Shown here: positions 24,845 to 36,676 of the stretch, in pieces | Layout: each line of letters begins with the position of its first letter | How positions within the stretch are numbered: the first letter of the stretch is position 1 | Source of the DNA: Lichtheimia corymbifera B2541 | Taxonomy: Eukaryota; Mucoromycota; Mucoromycetes; Mucorales; Lichtheimiaceae | Assembly: GCA_000697475.1 (NCBI GenBank) | Contig: JNEU01001166.1 | Span: forward strand, 1-64,000 | Direction of reading: 5' to 3' | Length of the DNA stretch: 64,000 nucleotides | Program-made: the position numbers and the translations under genes | The notes under the pieces: model-generated | Seen by the model: the letters and a program-made list of their open reading frames with translations, nothing else | Database searches by the model: none | What the model was told of the DNA's origin: nothing

Positions 24845-25757
24845 GTATCGACCATTTTTATCCCACAATGTCGTGCTCTTCACTATACTCTTTTACAAGT
24901 GTTCCGCTGCATTATGTTGATGCCTATCCTGCATTTTTATTGAGGTACCCACGCCTCCGCATCCATACCAGCGACTTCTCCTCCAGCGTCACTATCAGCA
25001 TCATCTCCTATGCAAGGCTCCTCAACGACCACCGCGAACAACGACATTTCTGATCCCAGTGAAAAAGAGACCCAACTCCTGTAAAGAAACTCCCACCTAC
25101 AATTTGATACAACATTTGATTCCTGTACCATACAAATAGACCAACATCGTGTCCATCTGTAATAAAATAGGTTTACAACATCACTTTTCATTCTTCGTTT
25201 TCTTTTTAGACGATTTCTTGCTGCTACCAAGTGGTAGTTCTGATTGACAACAAGTGCACGTGCACTCGAAAAAGTAATCTTCCAAGTGCTTTTGCGGTAC
25301 ATTAATGTACCGACCAAATCATTCCATCCCTCCCCCCCCCCAGATTTATGATTGAAAGGTTGTCATGGATATCAATTTGAAGGTAAAGCCGTAATTGATT
25401 CCTGAGATCGTTTCCATATCAGATCAGGTTTGAGCTCATCGAGTTCCATTATGACTACACTGTGTGTGTCAACCTCAAAAATGGGCCATACCTTAATGTA
25501 CCGAACTGCTACTTTTAAACGCTGGAAAAGAATATACCCAATATCAATTTGTGTCTCACTGAAAGCTGCATCTGAACTCCAACCATTTCTTTCTTTTTAT
25601 CTATTTGGAACTAAGAGAGGGGTGCATTGAAAATTTATTGGCGTCTCGACTCAACACAATCTGAGTATACTAATCATAAAGGGATAACTCAAGTCTCACG
25701 GCTTGCTTCAAGACATCACGTGATTGATTCTTTGGATTGGGATTCCTTGAGCGGTGA
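24845..25757. other. Intergenic region with possible coding tail
   Basis: At about 24950-25084 one plus-strand frame reads as a Ser/Thr/Ala/Pro-rich tail ending in SEKETQLL and a stop, preceded by a possible TTGAG acceptor. It could be an alternative last exon of the upstream gene, or chance. Two copies of a TTAATGTACCGA string occur near 25303 and 25494. No other gene is supported. Confidence 0.35.
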
Positions 25758-28533
25758 ATGAGTGCTGGTGGCGGGCAAACTCAACTCTTTCCTGCATCCA
25801 CACCCACCATGACCGACCTCGAAACGACATTGGCAGTTGACGGTCAACAGCAGCTTTCCATATCCAACAAGCCCAACAAACTACTCGCTTCCAAGCTGAA
25901 TAAAGTGCTGGGGTCTTCGGCATCGGATGACAAAGTCAAGACAGCATTGACATCGCTCTCGGCTATTGCTGATTTGGATGAGACCGATTTACGACGTAAC
26001 CTACGTGGCACGATTGAAAAGAAGGAAATTCAAGTCAACAAAAAGTTTATTGAAGGATTGGGACGACTTGTGGAGGTATGCAAAGGATGATTTACGAAGG
26101 TTGGATATCTATCTCACGCGTGTCAGGAAGCAATTAGAAGTATTGGAGACTGAAGTGGGTACGATGGGCAACGTTTGCAACAATATGAAGGACAAGTTGG
26201 ATCAAGCACGCGATCAAACAGCCGAGATGATTGAACAGGCGCATAATTTACAAGATCGCAGGTAAATCAAGATGAATGCATTGACGATCCTTGTTCCTGA
26301 CGCAACATTTTTTTAGCTCTGCGTGTGATACACAAATTCTCGTGGCCGATCAGTTTTTAAAGACGTTTACACTTTCCGAACGGGAGATCCAAGTCCTCAG
26401 CTTATCATCCTTACCAATCGACGATGAATTCTTTGCAGCCCTTGAACATCTCAAACAAATCCACCGGGATTGTCGCGTCCTTTTAATGACCAAAAACCAG
26501 CAGGCTGGGTAAGGATGGATTCACTATGGAGGAGACAGCAATGGATTTACCAGAGTTATTAGCATGCAGATCATGGAGTCAATGTCTATGCACCAAGAAA
26601 CAGCCTATGAGAAACTTTATCGGTGGACACAATACGAGAGTCGGTCATCCTTTGGAGGCGATAGTATCGATGTAAGCATGCTGATGACAAAGGCATTACA
26701 CGCGCTTCGATATCGGCCTGTTCTTTTCCAGTAAGTAAACAATGGATGGATCATGTCATCTTTGGGTTCTAACAATGTGACAGAACCATTTTGGATGAAT
26801 TGGCAGTGGCTCGAAGAGAGGCTGTGGCACGTGCATTCATGAACGCCCTAACAAGAGGTGGCCCAGGAGGTACACCACGACCGATTGAATTACAAGCCCA
26901 TGATTCTTTACGATATATCGGTGACATGTTGGCATGGATCCATCAAGCCTGTGCCAGTGAAAAGGAAATGCTTGAAAGTCTCTTCCAGAAATCAGCCACG
27001 TCGCGTAACCGAGGTACGTCCAAAGATGCGTGTTAGATGCATTGTGTACTGTGTAACCATGCTGTGTGTGCGACATTCATAGAGCCAGAAGACGAGAACA
27101 CGGAAGATCAATCACAATCCATTATTCATATCGACGACGCTATCAACGACTTGATGGATTATGCAATGGAAGGAACATGTAGGCCCCTCAAGGTATGTAT
27201 ACATGGGATATAGGATCATTTACATGAGAGATGCTGATAATGCTCAAGACACGCATGGAACAAGTATTGGTGTTACAGCCAGGTGCCATCACATCATACC
27301 GGGTAGCCAACCTGATCCAGTTTTATGCGGTCACCATCAGCAAGTTACTACGCAAGAATGCTGCATTATCAAAGGTGTTATGCGAGTAAGCGCGTAAAAG
27401 ATCCGACAATGTATGGGAGAGCATGGAACTGAATCCAAGATCTTTAGTGTTACCGATATGGCATACAAGTACTTTTTCCGCACAATCAATGGTCAAGCCG
27501 AACGACTTTTGCAATCTGCTGATGTGAGTTTTTCTATTGAGGATAATGCACAATGATGCTCATGGTATATATTTGTATAGCCTCCTTCTCGTGAATTGAC
27601 AATATCACCTGTCGTAAGAGATATGACATTACAATTGGTAAGTGGTGTGTGATTCGAGTGAAATTGTGGCACTGTATTCATCCACTTTTAAAGAAAGAGA
27701 TCATTTCATCGTATGATTCTTCCCTGGTGGCAACGTCTGGGTCTACAGAAGGATTACCTGAAGTTGATTTTGGAGAAACACTCGATGCTATTGTGGATCC
27801 CCTATTACAAATGTGCGAATTATCTGTGGGCAAGTTTGGAAAAGTGGACCGTGACATATACCTAGTCAATTGCATACATCATATCGAGGTATGTAAACGC
27901 GAATGTGTGTGGAAAATGGAAGACATGATAAGCTAACACGATCCCCTTAGGCTGCCTTGGCACCATTCCCATTCACAAGCAAAAAGCATGAGATTTTACA
28001 TGAGAGAATGGATCAACTATTACAAGACCTAGCAACCGATCAGGTAACATTGTGCAACACACGCATACAGAGTTTGGTTTCTCACAGGTTGAAACTTTCT
28101 CCTTAGTATGAAGATTTGCTTAAACAATCTGGTCTCTTTGACATCAACAAGGCTGTTGTAGATCATGATCCCAAGGTATACATGCCGAAAAGCGATATGA
28201 AACTATCCTTGGGTTGGCAGAGACTCATTAGGAAATATATAGATGCCACTGTCAAAAGTACAAAATATGGATACCGAATCGCTTTCCTCAGCATTAGCAC
28301 GATTTGACTCGTTTTTGATCACCATCAGTGCGGGTGCATCACCTGAGCTACGCCGCTTGACGAGTTCACAGCAATATCACAAGGTGCAGGATAATGCCAT
28401 CCGCTTATTATTCGAAGCCTACAAGCGCATTCATACAGCTGTTGAAGATCCTGCCAACGAATACGAGCATCCTGATCGCATATTACCAAGGACCATTGAA
28501 GAGATGGAAGCCATTTTCTCTTTTGCTTTATAG
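25758..28533 (+). CDS. COG6: Conserved oligomeric Golgi complex subunit 6 (COG6), with a frame break
   Basis: Subunit of lobe B of the COG tethering complex for retrograde vesicles within the Golgi. Twelve exons (25758-26261, 26317-26508, 26563-26730, 26784-27013, 27083-27192, 27249-27385, 27448-27523, 27581-27637, 27694-27888, 27951-28043, 28107-28175, 28243-28533) would give about 706 residues. Family features include the N-terminal [20 protein letters not shown], the coiled coil after it, and the long helical C-terminal body. Within exon 1 the frame breaks: after LGRLVE (26075) the reading frame runs into TGA at 26088, while the continuation ([13 protein letters not shown]) is in the next frame. 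Dropping one G near 26076 restores it. A GT...AG segment of only 10 nt (26076-26085) would also do so but is too short to be an intron. Confidence 0.88.
26073..26090 (+). other. Frame break inside COG6
   Basis: Upstream and downstream frames both encode well-matched COG6 sequence and differ by one base. There is no room for a normal intron because conserved residues lie on both sides within about 10 nt. A sequencing or assembly insertion is the simplest reading; a real lesion or the relic of a shrunken intron are alternatives. Confidence 0.75.
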
Positions 28534-28608
28534 AAAGGGGGGATGTGAACAATAGAAGTAAATACATAAAAGTAATGTAAGGATATGTATACAAGAGTAC
28601 AATGATGA

Positions 28609-30393
28609 TTATGACTGCTGGTGTGTGGTCGATGGAGGCTGTGGATGGGTAGCAACAGGAGTATCGGATGCACTTGAAGTTGAAGGAGTGGTCACTGGTT
28701 TGGGTAATCCATCACGACGTGTGTCATCAGCATCCATGACAGGCTTAACATCACTGCTTGCTTTGCGATACACAAAGGCGTCTTGATGTTTCCAGTTATA
28801 AGGCAACATTTTAATCCCGTCAATGACATAACGGCACCATTGAATAGGTCCAAGACGCTGCATAGCGAGTAAAACGGCAGTAACAAGCCCAGTTAAAAAG
28901 CCGATACCATCATTGGAGAAAGCAATGATGGCTCCCATGGTGATAAGCATGATGGTCCAATTCTCACGCTGTTTCCATTCTTCAGTGACGCCATTGTTGA
29001 CGGCACGCGCAGCTGATCCTAACTCGACCCCTGAGATAAACAAGAGTACCGCAAGGATCGAGTTTGGAAACACCTGTAACAATCCCACGAGTGAGCTTCC
29101 AAATAAAATGCCAAGGAACAACTTGAAGAGACCAAGAATCACCACCGATACTTCGGATCGTGCGCCAAATCGGTATTGGCCTGCAAGTCCGCCTGAGCCA
29201 TGGCTTTTTGCATAAATTAGCATCATCATCAGTATCCATGTATATATACAAAACTTACCAAAAGGGCATACTGCCAAACCAACAACCAATAAGGTTCATT
29301 GCACCCACGCTCATGGAAATAGTAGCTGTATCAGCATGGCGATCGGGGAACAAGTCATCAATCAAAGCACTGAGAGCAATGACTGAATTGAGAGCAGTGA
29401 GTGGGATTTGTCCTAAACCAGCATTGGCAAAGCCAGTACGAAATTCTTCAGGAGTAGGGCGGATAATTGTATCGGGATAATGACCTGCTGCCACAGGACG
29501 ATCTAGGGGTAAGTCGCGATCTGTGACAAACATCCTTACAAGCGCAAAGATCAACCCAATCAAAAACAAAATCAGGGCACTGGGTATACGTGTACGATAG
29601 CAGATCATGACAAAGATAAAGGATAACAATACCCAAGTATAGTTATCGGACCAATTGCTTTCGGTGATGGTCCATTCCAAGTCCTTGATCAAATCATGAG
29701 CCTTTTTGATCAATGAAGCAGCAGCACCCAATTGGATTCCTGTTGACATGATAATTTAGTTTTCGCTGGTAGGATGGTGGGGTGGTGGTGTGTATTCACC
29801 TCGAACAACAGCAACCGGGGTATATGAACCCACAATATGGATGGTGCGAGTAGCGCCTAAAAAGAATACAATGGCAGCACATCCTAATGATGATGATATG
29901 ATCTTTTAACATGGATCGAGACCTTTAGACTTTTCCCACGGGCAACATACCTAAGCCTGCAGACATGTTTTCTTCAATGGTCATCGAGCTTGACAGAACC
30001 GTGGATGCAATGGCTATTCGGCTACCAGTCAATAGTGTGTCACACACGTAGGCACCCATTCATCCACGTTGTAGTACCTTTCATGGGCTGCACACACATT
30101 GGTACCTGGAACATGACACCCGACAAAATGTTCCATATACCACCGAACCATAATGTGCTAGTCAAATTGATTTGACCTGCAACCGCCAAGGAAACCATGA
30201 TCGGAAGCAAGGTACCCAGATCACCAAGGCTTCCAGAAATCTATTATGCATCACCACCACCAATGCGCTATTAATCAACCAACCCCATGGTATTATGAGT
30301 GACTGCGCTATTCACCTCGTGAAGATTAAAGTTGGTGACAAGACGTTGACCGGCACGCTGAGGCCAAGTTGCAATGGCTCGTAACTTGATCAT
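28609..30393 (-). CDS. MOT1-type molybdate transporter (SulP-related)
   Basis: Membrane carrier for molybdate (family knowledge; sulfate-type anions are the alternative). Six exons (30316-30393, 30078-30240, 29951-30013, 29800-29856, 29259-29739, 28609-29203) give 478 residues with about ten hydrophobic segments. The N-terminal motif SGSLGDLGTLLPIMVSLA and the FGGIWNILSG and VPMCVQPMKA blocks match the first MOT1 motif. The second, MPFCHGSGGLAGQYRFGARS, is in the last two exons. The C-terminal about 60 residues are a hydrophilic Ser/Thr/Pro-rich tail. The start ATG precedes a short amphipathic leader (KLRAIATWPQRAGQRL). It is convergent with COG6, with fewer than 80 nt between stop codons. 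Confidence 0.87.
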
Positions 30394-30830
30394 TCTGGAA
30401 AAGATTGATCCGAAGAAAGCGGTAATGATCGGGATAAGTAGAAAGGTAAAAAAAAAGAAAGCGTGTCGCGTCGTTGTTCATCCTTTTAAAGACGCGCCCC
30501 ATATCCCGTTCCGAAGCCCATGTGTCACCATGCCCACCCACCACGCTGTGTAAAATGTTCAAAGATGGTCAAATGATGCCAGATCAGTGTGTGGTCATCA
30601 TATGACGCAACCTTGACACACACATACATTACGATAGGAATGGCCTCTATCACTTTTCATGTAACACGAAGATCCAATAGCCTTATCATTCACGTTCATT
30701 CATAGGTGAGATTAAAAATGCTTATCTTTTTTTGAATAACAAACAAATGCAAAGCGGTGATGCGATGTGATACAAGAGATAGGATGCAATATGTGTGTGA
30801 TAAGAGGTTGGGGAGACGGGAGAAAGGTTA
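30394..30830. other. MOT1 5' flank, no gene seen
   Basis: Lies between the start of the molybdate transporter and the stop of the leucine-rich-repeat gene, both on the minus strand. It presumably holds the transporter promoter. No exon or repeat is evident. Confidence 0.5.
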
Positions 30831-32174
30831 TTATTGTTGCTGTTCCATGAATCGTTTCCATGCGACTTGAATTTCAGCGCGTGCTTCCTGTAACTTTGCA
30901 ATAGCCGATTCCCAAGCTTCCATGTCTTGTTCTTTTGCATTGCCTCCCATTTCCAAGAGTCGTAAACGAGGAACTCCTTGTTGTGAAAGTACCGTTACAA
31001 TGCCTTCCAGATCCGTGATCGAGATATTGTTGCATCCGATATCCAAAGCCTCAACACCGCTTTCTTCCAAACCGGGCAACGACTCTGGGAAGCCATTCAC
31101 ATTGTTGTTGAATAAACCCAAGTGTCGAATGGATGTATTGAGCAAAGCACCAAAACCTTCATAACCAATGGCATTGGATCCCAAATCAAGATGCTCCAAT
31201 GTGCAATTGTTGTTGTCTTGCATAATACCCTCGGCCAAGGAAGCTGCACCTTGATCATCGATCTTATTATCCCTCATTCTCAATTCAATCAAATTGCCCT
31301 TGCACAAGTCCTTCAATTCCACTGCTGATGATTCGATGCCGTTTTGGTCGACCCACAAGTGTGTAAGCGTGCGATTGGATTTCATTGCTGTTGTCAATTG
31401 AGCGATCAATGCATTGCCATGTTCAGAACAAGCGGGTGTTGTTGCTGTATCATCTTCCTGAGGTTCGTCTTGTGTTGATGTCGTTGTAGTAATGTTGACC
31501 AATTTGAGGGATGTGAGATGATGGTTCTCTGCAAGTTTGGCGGCAAGATCACTAGCACCTTCCATCAATGGGTTATTGGACAAGTCAAGTTCCTGCAATT
31601 GATGCAATTGTAAGGCTCGAGCACCCTGAGCACCAATAGCGTTATCAGCCAGGCTTAATCTCTCCAATCCACGTATGCTTTCATTCAATTTCTCAATGAT
31701 CTCATCCGTCATGTTGTTGCGTGCGAGGTTGAGTGAGCGTAATGTTTCATTCTTGATGAGGCTGTTGGCAAGCAAAGCAATAGCATCGTTATCGAGTCCC
31801 TTGTTTTCTAGATCAAGGTGTCGTAGTCCTTCATTCACGGCCAATCCTTCACAAAAGATGGATAAAAGTTGCTTGTTCTCGCCCAAACTTGACGTTCCAA
31901 TGTTGAGACTTTCCAACGTATCATTCAGTGTAAGCGCCTCACTCAGCTGTTCCATCGTTTCGATGTCCAAAGCATGTCCTGAGCAATACAACTCTTTCAG
32001 TGTCGTGTTGTGTGCAAGTGCGCCAAAGATCGACTGGAAATCCGATTGAGAGAGACGTCGCATGCTCAGAATGTGCAGTGTTTTCAATGAAGGGTCGTTG
32101 TCTTGGAGTTGCTTGATCCATTTCTGGACAGCATTGTCGTTGCCACCCCACACCATGGTTGTGTTTGTCGTCAA
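30831..32174 (-). CDS. Leucine-rich-repeat protein, ribonuclease-inhibitor type
   Basis: Single-exon gene of 447 residues, unusual in this intron-rich neighbourhood. From about residue 30 on it consists of RI-type repeats of about 28 residues (LRSLNLARNNMTDEIIEKL, LQELDLSNNPLMEGASDLA, LEHLDLGSNAIGYEGFGAL and others), about ten or more in total. The repeats form a horseshoe scaffold for protein binding, as in RanGAP and NLR-type proteins. I see no catalytic Arg finger assignment that would prove RanGAP, no NACHT domain and no F-box, so a partner cannot be named. Either the first ATG or Met-7 may start it. It is transcribed divergently from the Mex67-like gene, with 150 nt between start codons. 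Confidence 0.82.
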   Translation of the reverse strand: MTTNTTMVWGGNDNAVQKWIKQLQDNDPSLKTLHILSMRRLSQSDFQSIFGALAHNTTLKELYCSGHALDIETMEQLSEALTLNDTLESLNIGTSSLGENKQLLSIFCEGLAVNEGLRHLDLENKGLDNDAIALLANSLIKNETLRSLNLARNNMTDEIIEKLNESIRGLERLSLADNAIGAQGARALQLHQLQELDLSNNPLMEGASDLAAKLAENHHLTSLKLVNITTTTSTQDEPQEDDTATTPACSEHGNALIAQLTTAMKSNRTLTHLWVDQNGIESSAVELKDLCKGNLIELRMRDNKIDDQGAASLAEGIMQDNNNCTLEHLDLGSNAIGYEGFGALLNTSIRHLGLFNNNVNGFPESLPGLEESGVEALDIGCNNISITDLEGIVTVLSQQGVPRLRLLEMGGNAKEQDMEAWESAIAKLQEARAEIQVAWKRFMEQQQ

Positions 32175-32324
32175 GCGTATTTGCGGGAAAAAGAAGAAAC
32201 CTTATCGCGTGGCGGCTGTCTGGGCGGGCTGAGTGGGTGGTGGCGGGGGTCTATGCAAGTTGCAAGAAAAAAAAAGTTCGGGGTCAAACCACTCTCTTGT
32301 CTCTTGTCTCGTTGATTCATAGCC

Positions 32325-34788
32325 ATGGCAAACACCACCGATCAGAACACAACTGCGTCAACAACAACAACCAATGCGACAACGAACAATGCTCCAAAGG
32401 GATTACTCGGCATGTTTGGTGGTGTCCTTCCCCCTCCTCCTCCTTCCGGATCCACCACGATCTCGACTCAAAAGAACGACAAAGCAGCTGACAACAAGAC
32501 AACAACAAAGCTGCAACAACGTGCTGGTGGTGGTGCCATGAAAAAGTCGACCATGAAAGGCGAACGACGTCGAAACCAATCATTGATTGCTCTTGCCCAG
32601 CGACCTGGCAAAGTGGTTACCGTCACGCCCAGTGCAGAACCTGCCGACAAATTCGACAGTGAAGATATCACCATGGGTGGCATGGGAAAGAAAAAAAAGA
32701 GTCGCAAACGATTGTAAGTTCACACATGTCAAATCTTATAAACGGCTATCCATGACTTATGTGTACATTTTTTAGTTCACCCTACAATTCTCAAGCACGT
32801 GCACGCTTCCAGAAACAAGCAGCCGTTACTGCAGAACCCAAGGAAAGAGTGGATATTTTGGTACATAAATGGGACGGGAGGGGGTTGCATGAATTTGGTG
32901 TCACGTGATATTCACCACCCGCTCTCTCGAGGAATAGATTTCAGGCTATATTCCAGGAAGTGAACCCAATGTCATTGCCTTTCTTCAACAAAAATCAAAA
33001 AAGACGTGGGAACCCGTGGATGTAAGTAAAAATGTTGTCAGTGTGTCACGTGGGTATTCATGCAAAATGCTAGGTCAAATTGGATCAAGGACAAATGCTA
33101 TTGACTGTGGATGGTGTGGCTATTGCGAATGCTATTTCCCGATTGAATGGCTATGTTTTTGGAAATGGACCGGTAGGTTGTCAGCGAGAATTGTAAAAAG
33201 GTTGTCTTGACCCATCCTCCTCTTAGTTGAATATTTCATGGTATTATTCCAATGGCAGCAGTACCGTGGTTCCTCCTACAGTCCAAAAGAGCACAACCAT
33301 GGATTATATCCGAGACTTTTTACGATCGAGATGGGATGGTGAAAAGCAACTCTTGAATTTGGAAAATATGGGTGCCGATCCTATTCTCAAAAACCATGCT
33401 ATCCGACCTCCTGGTGACTCGAGAGCGAATGAGTTTGTTGGACCTGCCATGATGAAACTTGCTGGTGAAATGTTTCCCAATGTACGTAGGTGTTGAAATA
33501 GCAGCGGGATGGATCCATCTTGCTCACAGCATCATCATAGACCGTGTCGATTACCTTTGCACGCAACACCCTCAAGAATCTTCAATCCATCTCGACAATG
33601 ACCCAATTTCTGCCGCACATTCAAAACTTATCACTTGAAGAGAACCGTATCACGTCTCTTGCGGCACTGGATGCCATTTCAGGTCCTGGCAAGTTTAAGC
33701 ATTTGCGGGAATTGGTGCTTCAAGGCAACCCTGTTTGTGAAAAGGAATTGAAACAAGGTCAAGAACGTGGTTATGTCAAGTAAGTAGATGTCGACAGGTG
33801 AAAATGAGACAAGTTGTATTGATACAAACAATTTTTTTTTCGCATAGAAATGTATTGAAGCGATTCCCAGCCATTGCTATGTTAGATGGCAAGCCTGTTG
33901 ATATGGCTGCTCAAGAAGCACAAGCCTTGTTGAAAAAACAAAAGATGCCGGTTCTTACAAAGTGGACCTTTTTTGACAATGAGCATAGTCAAACAGCAGC
34001 CTTTGATTTTCTTACAAAGTATGTATAGCTGGATTTCCTTTACATGATGAATACTGATGATGATGGTATATACAGGTTCTTCCATTTATTCGACACCAAT
34101 CGCCCATCATTACGAGCGGTGTATGATGACTCGGCTACATTCTCTGTATGTGCCCTGCTTACGTTGCAGAAAAAGTCAGCCAACACAAAGGTACGCGGTC
34201 GACGTAAACAACGGATGATGGACGAGGACGAAGCTTCAGCAACATGGTCGGATCTCAGCCGAAATTTAAAAAAGGGCAAGAGTCAAAGTAAGTGTGACAC
34301 ACACAGGAGCCAATATGGATCGGATATTAATGGGTTAATAGAAAAAATGGGCAAATACCTATCGATTGGTCCCGATGCCATTGTCGCAGCCCTGCAACGG
34401 TTACCAAGCACGATGCATGATTTATCTCGGTCAGAAGATTTTGTATTGGACGCTTTCCAACAAGCAGCAGAGCAGACGAACCTTCTTCAGATTTCCTTGC
34501 ACGGTGAATTTAGATCAGGTATGTGAGAGCATGATCAAAAAGGGTATAGTCTGACTAAAAGGGATCATCATGCTTAGGCAATGACGAGACACTTTATTCA
34601 TTTGATCGCAATATGTTGATTCGAGCAGCTCCACCCAATTCAAGGTAAATCATAGATCATCATTATCATCCACATCTAACATTTGGATCCGTAGTGCGGC
34701 AAGTTTAGGCGTACCTTACCATATCGTCTCAGATATGCTTTGTGTCCGTGATTATTGCTCAATGTTGAATCGTATCGGGGCCGATTAA
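32325..34788 (+). CDS. Mex67/NXF1-like mRNA export receptor, apparently without UBA domain
   Basis: Carries mRNPs through nuclear pores together with Mtr2/p15. Eleven exons (32325-32713, 32776-32860, 32938-33021, 33074-33172, 33227-33481, 33541-33779, 33848-34018, 34076-34287, 34342-34518, 34578-34644, 34695-34788) give 623 residues. The basic, low-complexity N-terminus (KKKKSRKR) is followed by an RNP-like domain, a leucine-rich-repeat region (IQNLSLEENRITSL, LRELVLQGNPVC) and an NTF2-like domain starting at WTFFDNEHSQTAAFDFLTKFF. The protein ends with VSDMLCVRDYCSMLNRIGAD, the last strand region of the NTF2-like fold. The C-terminal TAP-C/UBA module that binds FG nucleoporins is not visible before the stop codon. 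Confidence 0.85.
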
Positions 34789-36676
34789 TCCCTTGTTTTT
34801 ACCTCTCTCAAAATGTATTACCCCATCCCATTCATAAAGTTTTCTACTCGTTTTGCATCATCTTTTTCAAAAGCACGTGGTGGGGGATGAATTAAAAGAA
34901 ACGGTGCCGCGTTGGAATGAAAATCATTCGTCACTTGTCATTGGATTGTAAAATGGTGGGGAGGCAGGCCATGGGGATAGTTGCGTGTGTGCGTCGTTGA
35001 ACGAGGTGAAAAAAAGGGGGGAGGTGATAAAAGGTAATTTAATAAGTAGATGTCATAGCACTCGTGTAACAATCCATCCAGGGACGCCGGCGGCGAACCG
35101 ATCCAATTTGCCAACGCGTTGGATTTAACTTGTTTACATATTCCGCTACATTCATTCATGACGATATGACACATATGACAATTGATAATGACGGGTTGTC
35201 GGTAATGTCGGTATATGACTCTATGATTATCAATCAGGAACGCAATCTGCAATATAATCGCTTGAAAAGTTTGTTGTTGCCCTGATAATAACCTTCCAAC
35301 CCCCTGATGTACCACCACCACCATTATCACGTAGTACTATGATAACACGCCACTCTGGATTGTAGAGCGCACACATAGATGCGAGCAAATAATTATTTAG
35401 GCAAAGATATTATTAACGAAGATGGTTCTCTTTTTTGTGCAGATTATGACCTTCATACAAATAGATCATGATGACGGTACTAAAATGTTAAGAATGGATT
35501 AATTCCCACGTGTCAACAATATATGCATATCCCCATTGCGGTGGGATCACCACCCAAGCTGACGGTGAGCATGCAACCCAAGTGATTTTCTCTCTGACAG
35601 TGGTAACCACACGCAAATATAATGGAAGCAAGTCATTTTCGCTTTGACAAAAGTGAACATTCTAGCGTGCAAAGAGGGAATCCATGTTCAATTAAAGAAC
35701 GTTCTCAAGTTGGGGGATATGTACAGTCATCGTCTTTTTCTGGCGACAGACAATGAGCAGCGCGATGAATGATTTCTTGTGTGACATTCACGACAGCGTG
35801 TGTACGATATGCTACTTTATTCTAGCCTTCCCAATCGAGGCATCTCAGTCATGTGAAGCAGGATATAAAGAGTTTAGACGACGATCCCATAACAAACAAA
35901 TCCCATGGCAACAGAGCGGGTACCCACATGTTTTGTAGCATAATGTGAGATAAAGGATGCTTTCACTCTCTCTCTGTCTACCTTCTTGGCATATTTGCCA
36001 AAAAGTCTTTTTTTGTTGTTGTTGTTGTTGTTGTGCAGTGTAACACCAATTGAGACAAATGTTTGAGGACCAAAGAGATGATTAAGACAAGTAATTAAGC
36101 TATGATTCTTCTTCCTCCCCCCTTTTCCTATGCACCCTGCTCAATCCCACAAAGAAGAAAAAAGTGGAATGCATGTTTACGCATTAGCGGCATCAGCAGC
36201 AGCAACATCAAAGGGCGGTCTCGGCAACAAATCCCGGGAGGCGAAAAACCGTGGGTTAATTAGGTTGAATATGCTCATTGGCTCTTGTGTGATCCCGACA
36301 GTACTACTTGGGGAGAGGGTCCACGTTGGCAGCAATCATCTGTAATAATGCACGCAATAAACTGTCGATCGATTTTCCCCTTTTTGAGCTGTAGGTCCAC
36401 CACACACATTCATCCTTCTCGTCTTTTTTTATCCTCGCTCTCATATTTCTTGTTACTCGTTTGCAATTTTCCTTTTTTTTTCTTCCTCTTTCTCTCTCTC
36501 TTTTCCTTGCACTCTCTTTTTCCAACACACACATGAAGATTCGCACACTTGCATTGGGAGAATACGGCTCACCGCCTACTCGTTTTTGTCTGTACTTGTT
36601 TCCGACACCTTTGACACCACCTCTTTTATCACCTTCGCGGCAGATCAACAATGACAGCAAGCAGCAATTACCGGCC
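34789..36676. other. Long intergenic region, no gene seen
   Basis: About 1.9 kb of AT-rich sequence after the Mex67-like gene. It contains a CCAACGCGTTGG palindrome near 35110, a (TTG)n run at about 36012-36032, and a long CT-rich leader at 36400-36530 that probably belongs to the next gene. Open frames inside are short and unconvincing. Confidence 0.5.

Noticed and set aside
30831..32174. Assignment of the LRR protein as RanGAP
   Set aside because: Repeat type fits, but I could not identify the catalytic Arg context or the acidic C-terminal tail of RanGAP, so only the fold is called.
34789..36676. Possible tRNA or other RNA gene in the long gap
   Set aside because: No cloverleaf with A and B boxes could be found by eye on either strand.
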